Below are positions 1 through 5,060 of a stretch of 5,060 bases of DNA, one piece after another. Position 1 is the first letter of the stretch. Each line of letters opens with the position of its first letter. The notes under the pieces were generated by a model that saw only the letters and a program-made list of their open reading frames with translations, did not search any database and was not told the origin of the DNA. The DNA lies in the NCBI GenBank assembly GCA_902797015.1, contig CADBRG010000087.1, positions 1 through 5,060 on the forward strand. The letters run 5' to 3'. Source of the DNA: an uncultured Lachnospiraceae bacterium (GTDB taxonomy: Bacteria; Bacillota; Clostridia; Lachnospirales; Lachnospiraceae). The translations under genes were made by a program, and so were the position numbers.

Positions 1-306
1 GCCGCTTCCGTTGCCATAACTGTTATATGGCTGCGGATCGTCTGATGCCAGCCACTCCCGAAACCGGCCGCCATACCCCGCATGCGGATACCGTCTCCCG
101 ATCGCCTGCATGTATGTCACAACTGCCTTTCGGATCGTCTCATCATCTTTTCCCAAGGTATCAAGCAGTGCATTCGCCACTGCCAGTGTCATACAGGAAT
201 CATCCGTCGGTCGGGATCCCTCCGGCAGCATTTCAAAATTGTAATCTCTTGTATTTCCAAATTCATAAACCGATCCGGCGATATCGCCAAAGATTGCTCC
301 GATCAT
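1..306 (-). CDS. ADP-ribosylglycohydrolase (DraG/ARH family), N-terminal 102 residues; 3' part lies outside the window
   Basis: Enzymes of this family are cytoplasmic, Mg-dependent hydrolases that remove ADP-ribose from proteins, nucleic acids or small molecules. Seen here: the protein opens MIGAIFGDIAGSVYEF, the family's N-terminal glycine-rich helix with an acidic residue (Glu15). The metal-binding Thr-Asp-Asp motif follows at residues 34-36 (RPTDDSCMTLAVANALL). YNSYGNGSG at 94-102 is the start of the usual YxxxGNGSAMR motif. The second acidic metal-ligand cluster would lie in the missing C-terminal part, since full members are roughly 250-300 residues. The ATG at 306 is preceded by AGAGGG (316-321) at 9-base spacing; an in-frame TTG at 315 would have none, so ATG is preferred. 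No convincing promoter lies directly upstream. A strong hairpin ends only 3 bases before the ribosome binding site, so expression may depend on read-through from the 174-residue gene. Substrate is unknown. Family call is secure. Confidence 0.93.
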   Translation of the reverse strand, partial: MIGAIFGDIAGSVYEFGNTRDYNFEMLPEGSRPTDDSCMTLAVANALLDTLGKDDETIRKAVVTYMQAIGRRYPHAGYGGRFREWLASDDPQPYNSYGNGSG

Positions 307-324
307 ATCGTTCAACCCTCTACA

Positions 325-355
325 AAAGGACCAACCAAAGTACGGTTGGTCCTTT
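325..355 (-). terminator. Rho-independent terminator after the 174-residue gene
   Basis: A perfect 12-bp inverted repeat (AAAGGACCAACC / GGTTGGTCCTTT) encloses a 7-base loop at 337-343. Read on the minus strand, the descending arm runs into TTTTG, a short but typical T-run, and two G-U pairs could lengthen the stem. It lies 44 bases after the stop codon of the 174-residue gene, where a terminator is expected. The T-run is short, and the next gene's ribosome binding site (316-321) begins only 3 bases beyond the hairpin, so partial termination or an attenuator role is also possible. On the plus strand it would have only three T's and there is no plus-strand gene to end. Confidence 0.8.
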
Positions 356-369
356 CAATCTCAAAATGT

Positions 370-394
370 TGTCATAACTCGCACGATGTCATAA
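370..394. repeat. 8-bp direct repeat with 17-bp period upstream of the ADP-ribosylglycohydrolase gene
   Basis: TGTCATAA occurs at 370-377 and again at 387-394 (TTATGACA on the minus strand). The copies are 17 bases apart, between the stop codon of the 174-residue gene and the terminator hairpin. Each copy contains ATGACA, a 5/6 match to a -35 box, but I find no good -10 box at 16-18 bases from either. It could be a regulator site or chance. Confidence 0.25.
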
Positions 395-399
395 ACTGC

Positions 400-924
400 T
401 TATGCCATGCAGGCTTTGATGATCTCATTTCCTGCTTCAAGTGTCTCTGCACTCTTGATGGAAGCCAGTGCACTTGCATAATCGATCATCAGCGTCATCA
501 GTGCATCAATATCCTTATTACCTTCCACACGTTTGGATGCATTCTTAATACCAGTCAGCTCGTCCGCAAATCTGTTATGCTTACCAGCCAGTTTTCCTGC
601 TACGAAAGCATTTCCGGCAACCGTTCCGGCATAATCCAGCATTGCGATCATCTCATCGATACTCTTCTTCTCTTCTTCTTCGACCGCAGCATCTTTGATA
701 CTGCCAAGTTCATCGGCAAATTTTTCAAAATCACCGATCATAGCAGATTCAAGAAGTGCATCTCCCTCTTCTCTTGTCTCGGAATTTCTAACGTTATTCA
801 ACGTACCGATGAAATCAGCTACCATCATCTGCTCGAAACGAACTCTCTCGTCACGCGCTTCCTTGTCCGGTGCTTCCAGTAAAGCTTCGAAAACATCCTC
901 AAACTTTGAAAAATTATTAGCCAT
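400..924 (-). CDS. Hypothetical acidic all-helical protein with ~30-residue internal repeats (174 aa)
   Basis: I do not recognise this family and assign no function. The gene itself is convincing: ATG at 924 has AGGAGG (932-937) at 7-base spacing, a probable promoter upstream and a terminator downstream. The protein has no signal peptide or membrane segment, is rich in Glu, Asp, Ala and Lys, and reads as amphipathic helices throughout, so a soluble cytoplasmic protein is likely. It contains degenerate tandem units starting at Phe38, Phe69, Phe119 and Tyr149. They share the pattern aromatic, Leu/Ile at +4, Ile/Val-Lys/Arg at +7/+8, Ala/Ser at +10, usually Gly at +16 and Leu/Ile at +20. Residues 67-103 and 117-154 are the clearest pair (both contain FADEL and (L/I)DYA), offset by 50-51 residues. 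The codons of the two copies differ widely, so the duplication is old. Residues 8-30 may be a further weak copy. The gene is probably monocistronic, or leaks into the ADP-ribosylglycohydrolase gene. Confidence 0.85.
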   Translation of the reverse strand: MANNFSKFEDVFEALLEAPDKEARDERVRFEQMMVADFIGTLNNVRNSETREEGDALLESAMIGDFEKFADELGSIKDAAVEEEEKKSIDEMIAMLDYAGTVAGNAFVAGKLAGKHNRFADELTGIKNASKRVEGNKDIDALMTLMIDYASALASIKSAETLEAGNEIIKACMA

Positions 925-971
925 TTTGCTTCCTCCTTTTGATACTAGAAGAACAATATATCATCAAAGTT

Positions 972-1000
972 ATTTTATCATATAACGGAGGGATACATAA
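972..1000 (-). promoter_or_regulatory. Putative promoter of the 174-residue protein gene
   Basis: On the minus strand TGATAAAAT (980-972) is an extended -10 element: TG, one base, then TAAAAT, which matches 5 of 6 positions. Seventeen bases upstream is TTATGT (1000-995), a poor -35, which an extended -10 can tolerate. The implied transcript start near 965 gives a leader of about 40 bases that includes the strong ribosome binding site. The region is AT-rich and sits in the only gap of any size (943-1026) between this gene and the one before it. Promoter call is by eye. Confidence 0.5.
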
Positions 1001-1007
1001 TATATGT
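995..1007. promoter_or_regulatory. Small palindrome overlapping the putative -35 box (possible operator)
   Basis: ACATA-ATA-TATGT is a perfect inverted repeat of 5-bp arms around a 3-base centre. It covers the presumed -35 position of the promoter for the 174-residue gene, which is where a repressor dimer could bind. It is short and AT-only in composition apart from one C and one G, so chance is a real alternative. Confidence 0.25.
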
Positions 1008-1026
1008 TTTGATTATTCCAGCCAAA

Positions 1027-1647
1027 TTACGCACTTTTTTCCCAGATCATTTCCGTAAGGAACTGACCTGCCAGTTTCTCCGGTTCGCTTTCCGGATGAA
1101 TCCATTCTCCGATGAGATTTTTGGGCAGCATGGCAGGCATCCTGTCGTGCAGCCATCGCAATTCTTCTGCCGGATCTTTTGTCAGAATTACAAAATGCGG
1201 AAATCCGTTTTCAATCCGGTACAGTCCGCACAGCCAGGTCTCGGCAGAGCCTGCAGGCTGGATCATATATTTATCCCCGGTCTTTTTTTCGCCAGCTGAA
1301 GAGATCAGGTGCTCCCATTCGAAATAATACGATGCGGGAATGATGCAGCGATGCTTCCTCCATCCATCGGCAAAGGTCGGTTTCTCCCCGGCAGTCTCAG
1401 AGCGTGCATTTAAAAGCGGCTTATCCGTCCGCGGCATTTTATATCCGAATATCATGGGATAGACCTTCATCTCTCCGCGCGGGCTGGGCGCGATGACCGG
1501 GACAAGATCCGTCGGCATGATCTCTCCACTAGTCTTGAACGGCCTCGCGTAGTGGTTCCGCATCCGGCTCATTAATTCTGACCGTTTCACCTGTTCAAAC
1601 ATTTCCTGAAAAACCGCGTCCGGTTCAATATAGTATCGTGTACACAT
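1027..1647 (-). CDS. SRAP-family protein (SOS response-associated peptidase / abasic-site processing, YedK/HMCES type), 206 aa
   Basis: SRAP proteins bind single-stranded DNA and form a thiazolidine crosslink between Cys2 and an abasic site, shielding it from strand breakage and error-prone bypass. All key residues are visible: Cys2 (MCTRYY, exposed once Met1 is removed), Asn80 in the NARSET block (80-85), Glu110 in PASYYFEW (104-111), and His167 in the HDRMPAML block (167-174). Length is close to the usual 200-230 residues and the protein looks complete and cytoplasmic. ATG at 1647 must be the start because Cys has to be residue 2. An AGGA stretch in the 12-base gap serves as a modest ribosome binding site. 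The gene follows the hydrolase so closely that co-transcription is likely. No SOS (LexA) box was seen before it, although E. coli yedK is usually discussed in an SOS context. No hairpin terminator is evident in 943-1026. Confidence 0.95.
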   Translation of the reverse strand: MCTRYYIEPDAVFQEMFEQVKRSELMSRMRNHYARPFKTSGEIMPTDLVPVIAPSPRGEMKVYPMIFGYKMPRTDKPLLNARSETAGEKPTFADGWRKHRCIIPASYYFEWEHLISSAGEKKTGDKYMIQPAGSAETWLCGLYRIENGFPHFVILTKDPAEELRWLHDRMPAMLPKNLIGEWIHPESEPEKLAGQFLTEMIWEKSA

Positions 1648-1659
1648 GGCTCAATCCTA

Positions 1660-3849
1660 TCAACGATCTGTACGCTTTGGCAGTACAGGAATCTGCAGAT
1701 ACGACGGATGCTGTTCCCCGGTATAGATGCTGTTTTTGGCACCCTTACGGTAAGCATCTTCTTCATAGCATACCCAGCGGTTGTTCACCGGGTCGATCTC
1801 AAGCTGAATCCGCCAGCCCTTTCGGATCAGTGCAGAAGTCGGGAATGTACCTACCTCAACTTCGACGATCTCGCCGGACTTCAGCGGCGCATATGCCTCT
1901 TTGGTATGCAGATACACAGGAAGATCCTCACGCGATTTCTCCGGATCCAGCGCACGATGCGAAACCTTCATGCTGCCAAATCCAAGCGGCAGGGTCGGTT
2001 CCATACTCGTAAAGGCCGGATAGATCACTTCGTCTCCATCCTCATCGAATACACGCACATTCATATGTACTTCCATGTCTTCACTGGTCGAAGATACAAA
2101 AAGCCCTGCTTTGATGTATCCAGCAATTTCCACATCCTCTGTCAGCGGTTCGCTGATAAAGGTTGCGCCCTCTACCCGCTTAATCTCATTGTGCATCACA
2201 TCTGCGTTATAGGTGACGGAAGCATCCGCTCCGCTCTTCTCACGCAGGCTGCCGTCATTTGCATCCAGATAGAATCTTCTGTACTCCGTGCCCGGTACCG
2301 GCCAGTCTTCTTCCCTGCGCCAGTAATAGCTGCCTCTTCCTGTACGGATCTGCAGCTCAACAGGCTTTTCATCCATAATGCCGTTCTCTTCGCCCTTTAA
2401 CCAGTAATCAAAAAACTTGCGGAACCGGCTCAGATACTGCTCATTGTACATCCAGAAATGAATCCCGCAGCCATGGATCATCATATATTTTTTATGCTCT
2501 GAGCTGCAGTTGATATAGGCTTCCGAACTGCCTTTCCCGTGAAGGGATGCATCCGGCTCCGTCACCGGCCAGATCGGATAATCGACCTTTTTAATGTCAC
2601 AGCTGCTGACATATTTTGCCTCCGGCCCGTAATCCTCTTCGCTCCAGAACGGATGCTCAAGCGCATGATCCATAAAGGTATAGTCCTGCGGTGGAATGCA
2701 CGGATCCATATTGTCCGCACGGTTAAACAGGCCGCCGCCACTGTAGATATAATCCCGGTAGGAATCGTAATCTCCCATGATTGGAATCATAGCTGTCAAT
2801 CCCTTCGGATGACGCTGCGCCGCCGTATACTGCGTCATTGCATAGAACGACGCACCAAACAGACCGACCTTACCGCTTGACCACGGCTGCTCTGCTGCCC
2901 ATTCGATACAGTCTGCATAATTTCTGGCATTTTCCGCGCCAAACTGCAGGTATTCCGCACGGTTCTTTCCGACACCGACTTCTTCCAGGTTGATGACAAC
3001 ATATCCATACGGAACCCAGTCAAGGGCCGTCGGCTGCTCAAAGACTTCAGACACCGGAACAAGAAGATCCGGCGGGCCGGACGGAATCGGTGCATGTCCT
3101 TCCGGATCCAGGTTCGGGATCGGTCTGGCGGATCCAAAGCAAGGTCCCATCCGTCTGAAAAACGTCTCCTGCAGCGCCTTTTTGGTATCGGTCGTATCAT
3201 AAGAAGAATAAAAAGCATCCTCGATCTCATCAAAATATGCTTCATCCTCTTCGTTGAACGTCAGACCATTGACAAATGACTTTCCGAACACACCCGAGCA
3301 CATGACAACAGGATATTTCCCTTCCTTTAACGGACGATAAACATCTCCCAGTACATACTGCCCACTCTTCGTCGGTATCTTGACATCAGTTTCTTTTCTG
3401 ATTCCCGCAGAAGTACGGCGTAACAGGTTATGTGTTTTTGCGATCCCCGGAAAACGGATGCCCAGATCCTGCATTAAGCCCTGTGCCTCCGGCGTCTGCT
3501 CAAATGTCTCCGGTGCAAGGAACAGTACGGATTTCTTCAGATATTTTCCAACGATCCCTTCGTTTTTCTCGTCAAATGCTTTAACGCCCCAAAGAATCCT
3601 GCAAAGATTCGTCACCTGATAATGCGTCGGCTTATCAATTCTGCCGGTTGCTTCCGCCACAAAATCAAGGGGAGTAATGAACTCCTTCGCCATGCAACTT
3701 CCAATCGGAAATGTACCTGCATAAAAAGTGATGCTGTCCCCTTCGTGATAACAGTACTCGCCTTTTTCATCCAGTCTCCCGGATACAGAATCCGTCTGAT
3801 AGCACAGCCCTGTCACGGACCCGTCCATAAAAAGTCCACGTTTTTCCAT
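1660..3849 (-). CDS. CocE/NonD-family alpha/beta hydrolase (X-Pro dipeptidyl-peptidase S15-like) with an extra N-terminal beta domain, 729 aa
   Basis: Three parts are visible. Residues 4-100 resemble a small beta-rich domain better known from exported bacterial lipoproteins (GLCYQT at 14-19, ITPLD at 58-62, VTNLCRIL at 79-86). Residues ~155-487 are the S15/CocE catalytic domain, with nucleophile Ser334 in GLFGAS, probable Asp433 in EPDASLHGKG and catalytic His459 (or His464) in IHGCGIHFW, ending in FFDYWLKG. Residues ~495-725 are the PepX C-terminal jelly roll (SHRALDPEKS; DLPVYLHT; a GEIVEVEVGTFPTSALIRKG strand pair). Known members cleave esters, amides or X-Pro peptides; the substrate here cannot be read. 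The usual D-x-R-G-x-G-x-S block is replaced by NLEEVGVGKN near 287-296. There is no signal peptide, so it is probably cytoplasmic. Two consecutive ATGs (3852, 3849) are possible; AGGAGG (3856-3861) lies 6 bases from the second and only 3 from the first, favouring 3849. Translation is probably coupled to the preceding lipoprotein gene, whose stop overlaps. Confidence 0.93.
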   Translation of the reverse strand: MEKRGLFMDGSVTGLCYQTDSVSGRLDEKGEYCYHEGDSITFYAGTFPIGSCMAKEFITPLDFVAEATGRIDKPTHYQVTNLCRILWGVKAFDEKNEGIVGKYLKKSVLFLAPETFEQTPEAQGLMQDLGIRFPGIAKTHNLLRRTSAGIRKETDVKIPTKSGQYVLGDVYRPLKEGKYPVVMCSGVFGKSFVNGLTFNEEDEAYFDEIEDAFYSSYDTTDTKKALQETFFRRMGPCFGSARPIPNLDPEGHAPIPSGPPDLLVPVSEVFEQPTALDWVPYGYVVINLEEVGVGKNRAEYLQFGAENARNYADCIEWAAEQPWSSGKVGLFGASFYAMTQYTAAQRHPKGLTAMIPIMGDYDSYRDYIYSGGGLFNRADNMDPCIPPQDYTFMDHALEHPFWSEEDYGPEAKYVSSCDIKKVDYPIWPVTEPDASLHGKGSSEAYINCSSEHKKYMMIHGCGIHFWMYNEQYLSRFRKFFDYWLKGEENGIMDEKPVELQIRTGRGSYYWRREEDWPVPGTEYRRFYLDANDGSLREKSGADASVTYNADVMHNEIKRVEGATFISEPLTEDVEIAGYIKAGLFVSSTSEDMEVHMNVRVFDEDGDEVIYPAFTSMEPTLPLGFGSMKVSHRALDPEKSREDLPVYLHTKEAYAPLKSGEIVEVEVGTFPTSALIRKGWRIQLEIDPVNNRWVCYEEDAYRKGAKNSIYTGEQHPSYLQIPVLPKRTDR

Positions 3850-4631
3850 CATGTTCCTCCTTTGTCCAAATTTGGTGTTCTAATAATCTTGATCGTATTT
3901 ATGATATAAGACAGACGCTTTGCAAATCCTTCGGAATCAACAATATAATAGTGTTCCCTCACGATGCGGCAGCCATCATCTGCAGGGATGATATATACTG
4001 TCTGCAGATACTCTGCCATATTATTCGTTCCCTTTTCTATTTCCGCATCGATTCGGATACATTCGCCCGCACGATCAAGCCGGAAGGTATCTTTTTCAAT
4101 ATCATAGTCTTCGGCGAGATCTTCACTGATAGATTCCGCCACAGTATCGGCGTCCTCAGAACTATAGGTCACTTCAAGATAATTCTCGGGATTCTCCACA
4201 TCGTCATAAACTGAGATAAAAATCTCCCTGTCCGCATCGCTTTGGCGAACGAATGACTCATAATCGTAATCCATCTCAATCCCGACCTCATCATTCCTGA
4301 TGTGCTCATACTTTACCGTCTCTTCGACACCTTGAAACGTGAACACATCTTCAAAGCGTTCCCCGTCTTCTCTCGTGATCTCTTCGGTTGAGCCCTCTGC
4401 TGCTACGGAACCGATCGCTTCAGCACTCTCATCAACCGCAGAATTCATTTCATTTACAGCCGAGGCCTCAGTCGTTTCCACTACCGCAGAAGAATCTGTC
4501 ATCTCCTCTGCAGCAGAAGTGACAGCCTGGGAAGGCACCTCCTGCTTCTGCTCTGTTTTCCCGCATCCTGCCAAAGAGCCAACGGCTAATGCAGATAATG
4601 CGATGACTGATAATAAAATTTTTCGTCTCAT
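3849..4631 (-). CDS. Secreted lipoprotein with acidic low-complexity stalk, 260 aa
   Basis: Residues 1-22 form a lipoprotein signal peptide: basic MRRK, hydrophobic ILLSVIALSALAV, then the lipobox LAG before Cys23. The mature protein should be lipid-anchored on the outer face of the membrane. Residues ~24-90 are a Ser/Ala/Glu/Thr/Val-rich flexible stalk. Residues ~95-250 are an acidic globular alpha/beta domain ending in a long helix (SEGFAKRLSYIINTIKI); the pattern recalls PsbP/Mog1-fold lipoproteins, but that is only an impression. No catalytic motif was found. ATG at 4631 gives a compact signal peptide; ATG 4658 or TTG 4664 would add 9-11 residues, and none of these has a good Shine-Dalgarno. 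The 4631 start lies 13 bases after a small ORF that does have one, so coupled translation is plausible. Its TGA stop overlaps the hydrolase start, and its last codons contain the hydrolase ribosome binding site. It may capture or sense something that the hydrolase acts on, which is inference from position only. Confidence 0.87.
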   Translation of the reverse strand: MRRKILLSVIALSALAVGSLAGCGKTEQKQEVPSQAVTSAAEEMTDSSAVVETTEASAVNEMNSAVDESAEAIGSVAAEGSTEEITREDGERFEDVFTFQGVEETVKYEHIRNDEVGIEMDYDYESFVRQSDADREIFISVYDDVENPENYLEVTYSSEDADTVAESISEDLAEDYDIEKDTFRLDRAGECIRIDAEIEKGTNNMAEYLQTVYIIPADDGCRIVREHYYIVDSEGFAKRLSYIINTIKIIRTPNLDKGGT

Positions 4632-4644
4632 CAAACTTTTTTCT

Positions 4645-4704
4645 TTACCCCCGCTCATCAACAAACAAATCCATGCCCAGAAGTTGCTTCCGTATGATCT
4701 GCAT
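4645..4704 (-). CDS. Putative 19-codon small ORF or leader peptide ahead of the lipoprotein gene
   Basis: ATG at 4704 is preceded by AAGGAG (4712-4717) at an ideal 7-base spacing, the only good ribosome binding site between the methyltransferase and the lipoprotein. The frame reads MQIIRKQLLGMDLFVDERG and stops at TAA (4647-4645). The lipoprotein ATG at 4631 follows 13 bases later in a different frame and lacks its own Shine-Dalgarno. This arrangement fits a leader peptide or a coupling cistron that delivers ribosomes to the lipoprotein start. The peptide matches no family I know. It could also be chance, since 20 codons is short; the evidence is the site quality and its placement. Confidence 0.45.
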   Translation of the reverse strand: MQIIRKQLLGMDLFVDERG

Positions 4705-4724
4705 TAATACACTCCTTTTTTACA

Positions 4725-4753
4725 TCCATATCTTCGCCGTTCGGCTAAGTCAA
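4725..4753 (-). promoter_or_regulatory. Putative promoter of the small ORF / lipoprotein / hydrolase / SRAP operon
   Basis: On the minus strand TTGACT (4753-4748, 5 of 6 to the -35 consensus) overlaps the methyltransferase stop codon. After exactly 17 bases comes TATGGA (4730-4725), a weak -10 with only the first three bases matching. The transcript would start near 4718, leaving a leader of about 14 bases that just includes AAGGAG. The -35 and spacing are good but the -10 is poor, and the lipoprotein may instead be read through from the methyltransferase gene: no terminator is visible between them. Confidence 0.33.
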
Positions 4754-5060
4754 TTGAAAAACCATAATCCGCTCTCTCTCATCATTCCCCGGAAACAAAT
4801 CCCGACAGTCGATCTCATCATAAAACGAGAGCTCATCTACCGTCATCAGCCAGGAAATATACTCGTCTGACGGATAATAGAAAAACAACATGATTTCCCT
4901 CGGATCCTCATACCATGATTCAAGGATTCTTGCCATAACCTTTTGCAGAACTTCCACCGAAAACGGGTTGAAAAAGAAACATCGGTTGATCTCAACCGGT
5001 ACAGCATACCTTTCTGCATTCTGCAAAACAAACTGAGCACGTCCTGCAGATGGCGCAGAA
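4745..5060 (-). CDS. Class I SAM-dependent methyltransferase, C-terminal ~104 residues; 5' part lies outside the window
   Basis: The reading frame is open to the window edge; the first full codon is at 5059 and the stop is TAG at 4747-4745. Visible residues include RCFFFNPFS at 26-34, the motif-IV-like NPF block of Rossmann methyltransferases, preceded by a strand (AQFVLQNAE, 8-16) that matches the usual segment just after the SAM site. After it come a helix (VEVLQKVMARIL), a strand ending LFFYYPSDEYI, and a last strand ending MVFQLT. The SAM-binding glycine motif lies upstream, outside the window. In-frame TTG at 5026 and other local starts have no ribosome binding site, so this is a truncated view, not a short gene. 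The methylated substrate is unknown. It may share a transcript with the lipoprotein operon. Confidence 0.75.
   Translation of the reverse strand, partial: SAPSAGRAQFVLQNAERYAVPVEINRCFFFNPFSVEVLQKVMARILESWYEDPREIMLFFYYPSDEYISWLMTVDELSFYDEIDCRDLFPGNDERERIMVFQLT

Noticed and set aside
82..882. Long plus-strand open frame (266 codons)
   Set aside because: It lies antisense to the ADP-ribosylglycohydrolase and the 174-residue gene, runs across a terminator hairpin, has an odd Cys/His/Ile/Ser-rich composition and no ribosome binding site.
943..1026. Terminator after the SRAP gene
   Set aside because: The stretch is AT-rich and contains only short dyads with no GC-rich stem and T-run; only the promoter and palindrome of the next gene are supportable.
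1648..1720. SOS (LexA/DinR) box or separate promoter before the SRAP gene
   Set aside because: No GAAC-N4-GTTC-like dyad and no credible -35/-10 pair was found; the region is the 3' end of the hydrolase gene.
1708..2400. Plus-strand open frame (230 codons)
   Set aside because: It is antisense to the PepX-type C-terminal domain and end of the hydrolase, whose minus-strand frame shows clear family motifs; composition is not protein-like and no start signals are present.
2835..3245. Minus-strand open frame (136 codons) inside the hydrolase
   Set aside because: It is in another frame of the same strand over the catalytic domain and is Arg-rich in the way of an off-frame shadow; the hydrolase frame is uninterrupted here, so there is no frameshift.
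4339..4707. Plus-strand Ser/Thr-rich open frame (122 codons)
   Set aside because: It is the reverse complement of the lipoprotein's low-complexity stalk, which explains its Ser/Ala/Glu bias; no ribosome binding site.
4736..4745. GCCGTTCGGC palindrome at the methyltransferase stop, considered as a terminator
   Set aside because: The stem is only 4 bp with a 2-base loop and no T-run follows on the minus strand, so it cannot be called a terminator.
5024..5040. Local TTG (5026) or GTG (5040) as starts of short complete proteins
   Set aside because: Neither has a ribosome binding site, the 5026 frame stays open to the window edge, and its residues fit the middle of a methyltransferase; the GTG frame is an off-frame shadow.

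Overview
The window looks like chromosomal DNA of a Gram-positive gut-type clostridium, most likely Lachnospiraceae. The evidence is strong AGGAGG-type ribosome binding sites, moderate GC, tight gene packing and a Ser/Ala/Glu/Thr-rich lipoprotein stalk. The family assignment is an inference from style, because no rRNA or marker gene is present. Every gene I can support lies on the minus strand, so transcription runs from high to low coordinates. No tRNA, rRNA, CRISPR array, insertion sequence or integrase is visible.

In transcription order: (1) 5060-4745 is the C-terminal part of a class I SAM-dependent methyltransferase, cut by the window edge. (2) A short gap holds a possible promoter and a 19-codon small ORF (4704-4645) with a perfect Shine-Dalgarno. 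(3) 4631-3849 is a secreted lipoprotein. (4) It overlaps the start of a large CocE/NonD-type (peptidase S15) alpha/beta hydrolase (3849-1660) that carries an unusual extra N-terminal domain. (5) Twelve bases later comes a SRAP-family protein (1647-1027; YedK/HMCES type), which covalently traps abasic sites in single-stranded DNA. Items 2-5 look like one operon.

(6) After an 84-base gap carrying a probable promoter and a small palindrome comes a strongly initiated gene for an acidic, all-helical 174-residue protein (924-400). I do not recognise it, but it contains about four degenerate copies of a 30-residue unit. (7) A perfect 12-bp hairpin with a T-run (355-325) follows, and directly after it an ADP-ribosylglycohydrolase gene (306-1) leaves the window.

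The genes do not form a system I can name. SRAP (DNA lesion handling) and the ADP-ribosylglycohydrolase (reversal of ADP-ribosylation) hint at nucleic-acid damage or modification, while the lipoprotein/hydrolase pair looks metabolic or envelope-related. The points most worth a second look are the domain fusion in the hydrolase, the repeat architecture of the 174-residue protein, the small ORF before the lipoprotein, and the hairpin abutting the ADP-ribosylglycohydrolase ribosome binding site.
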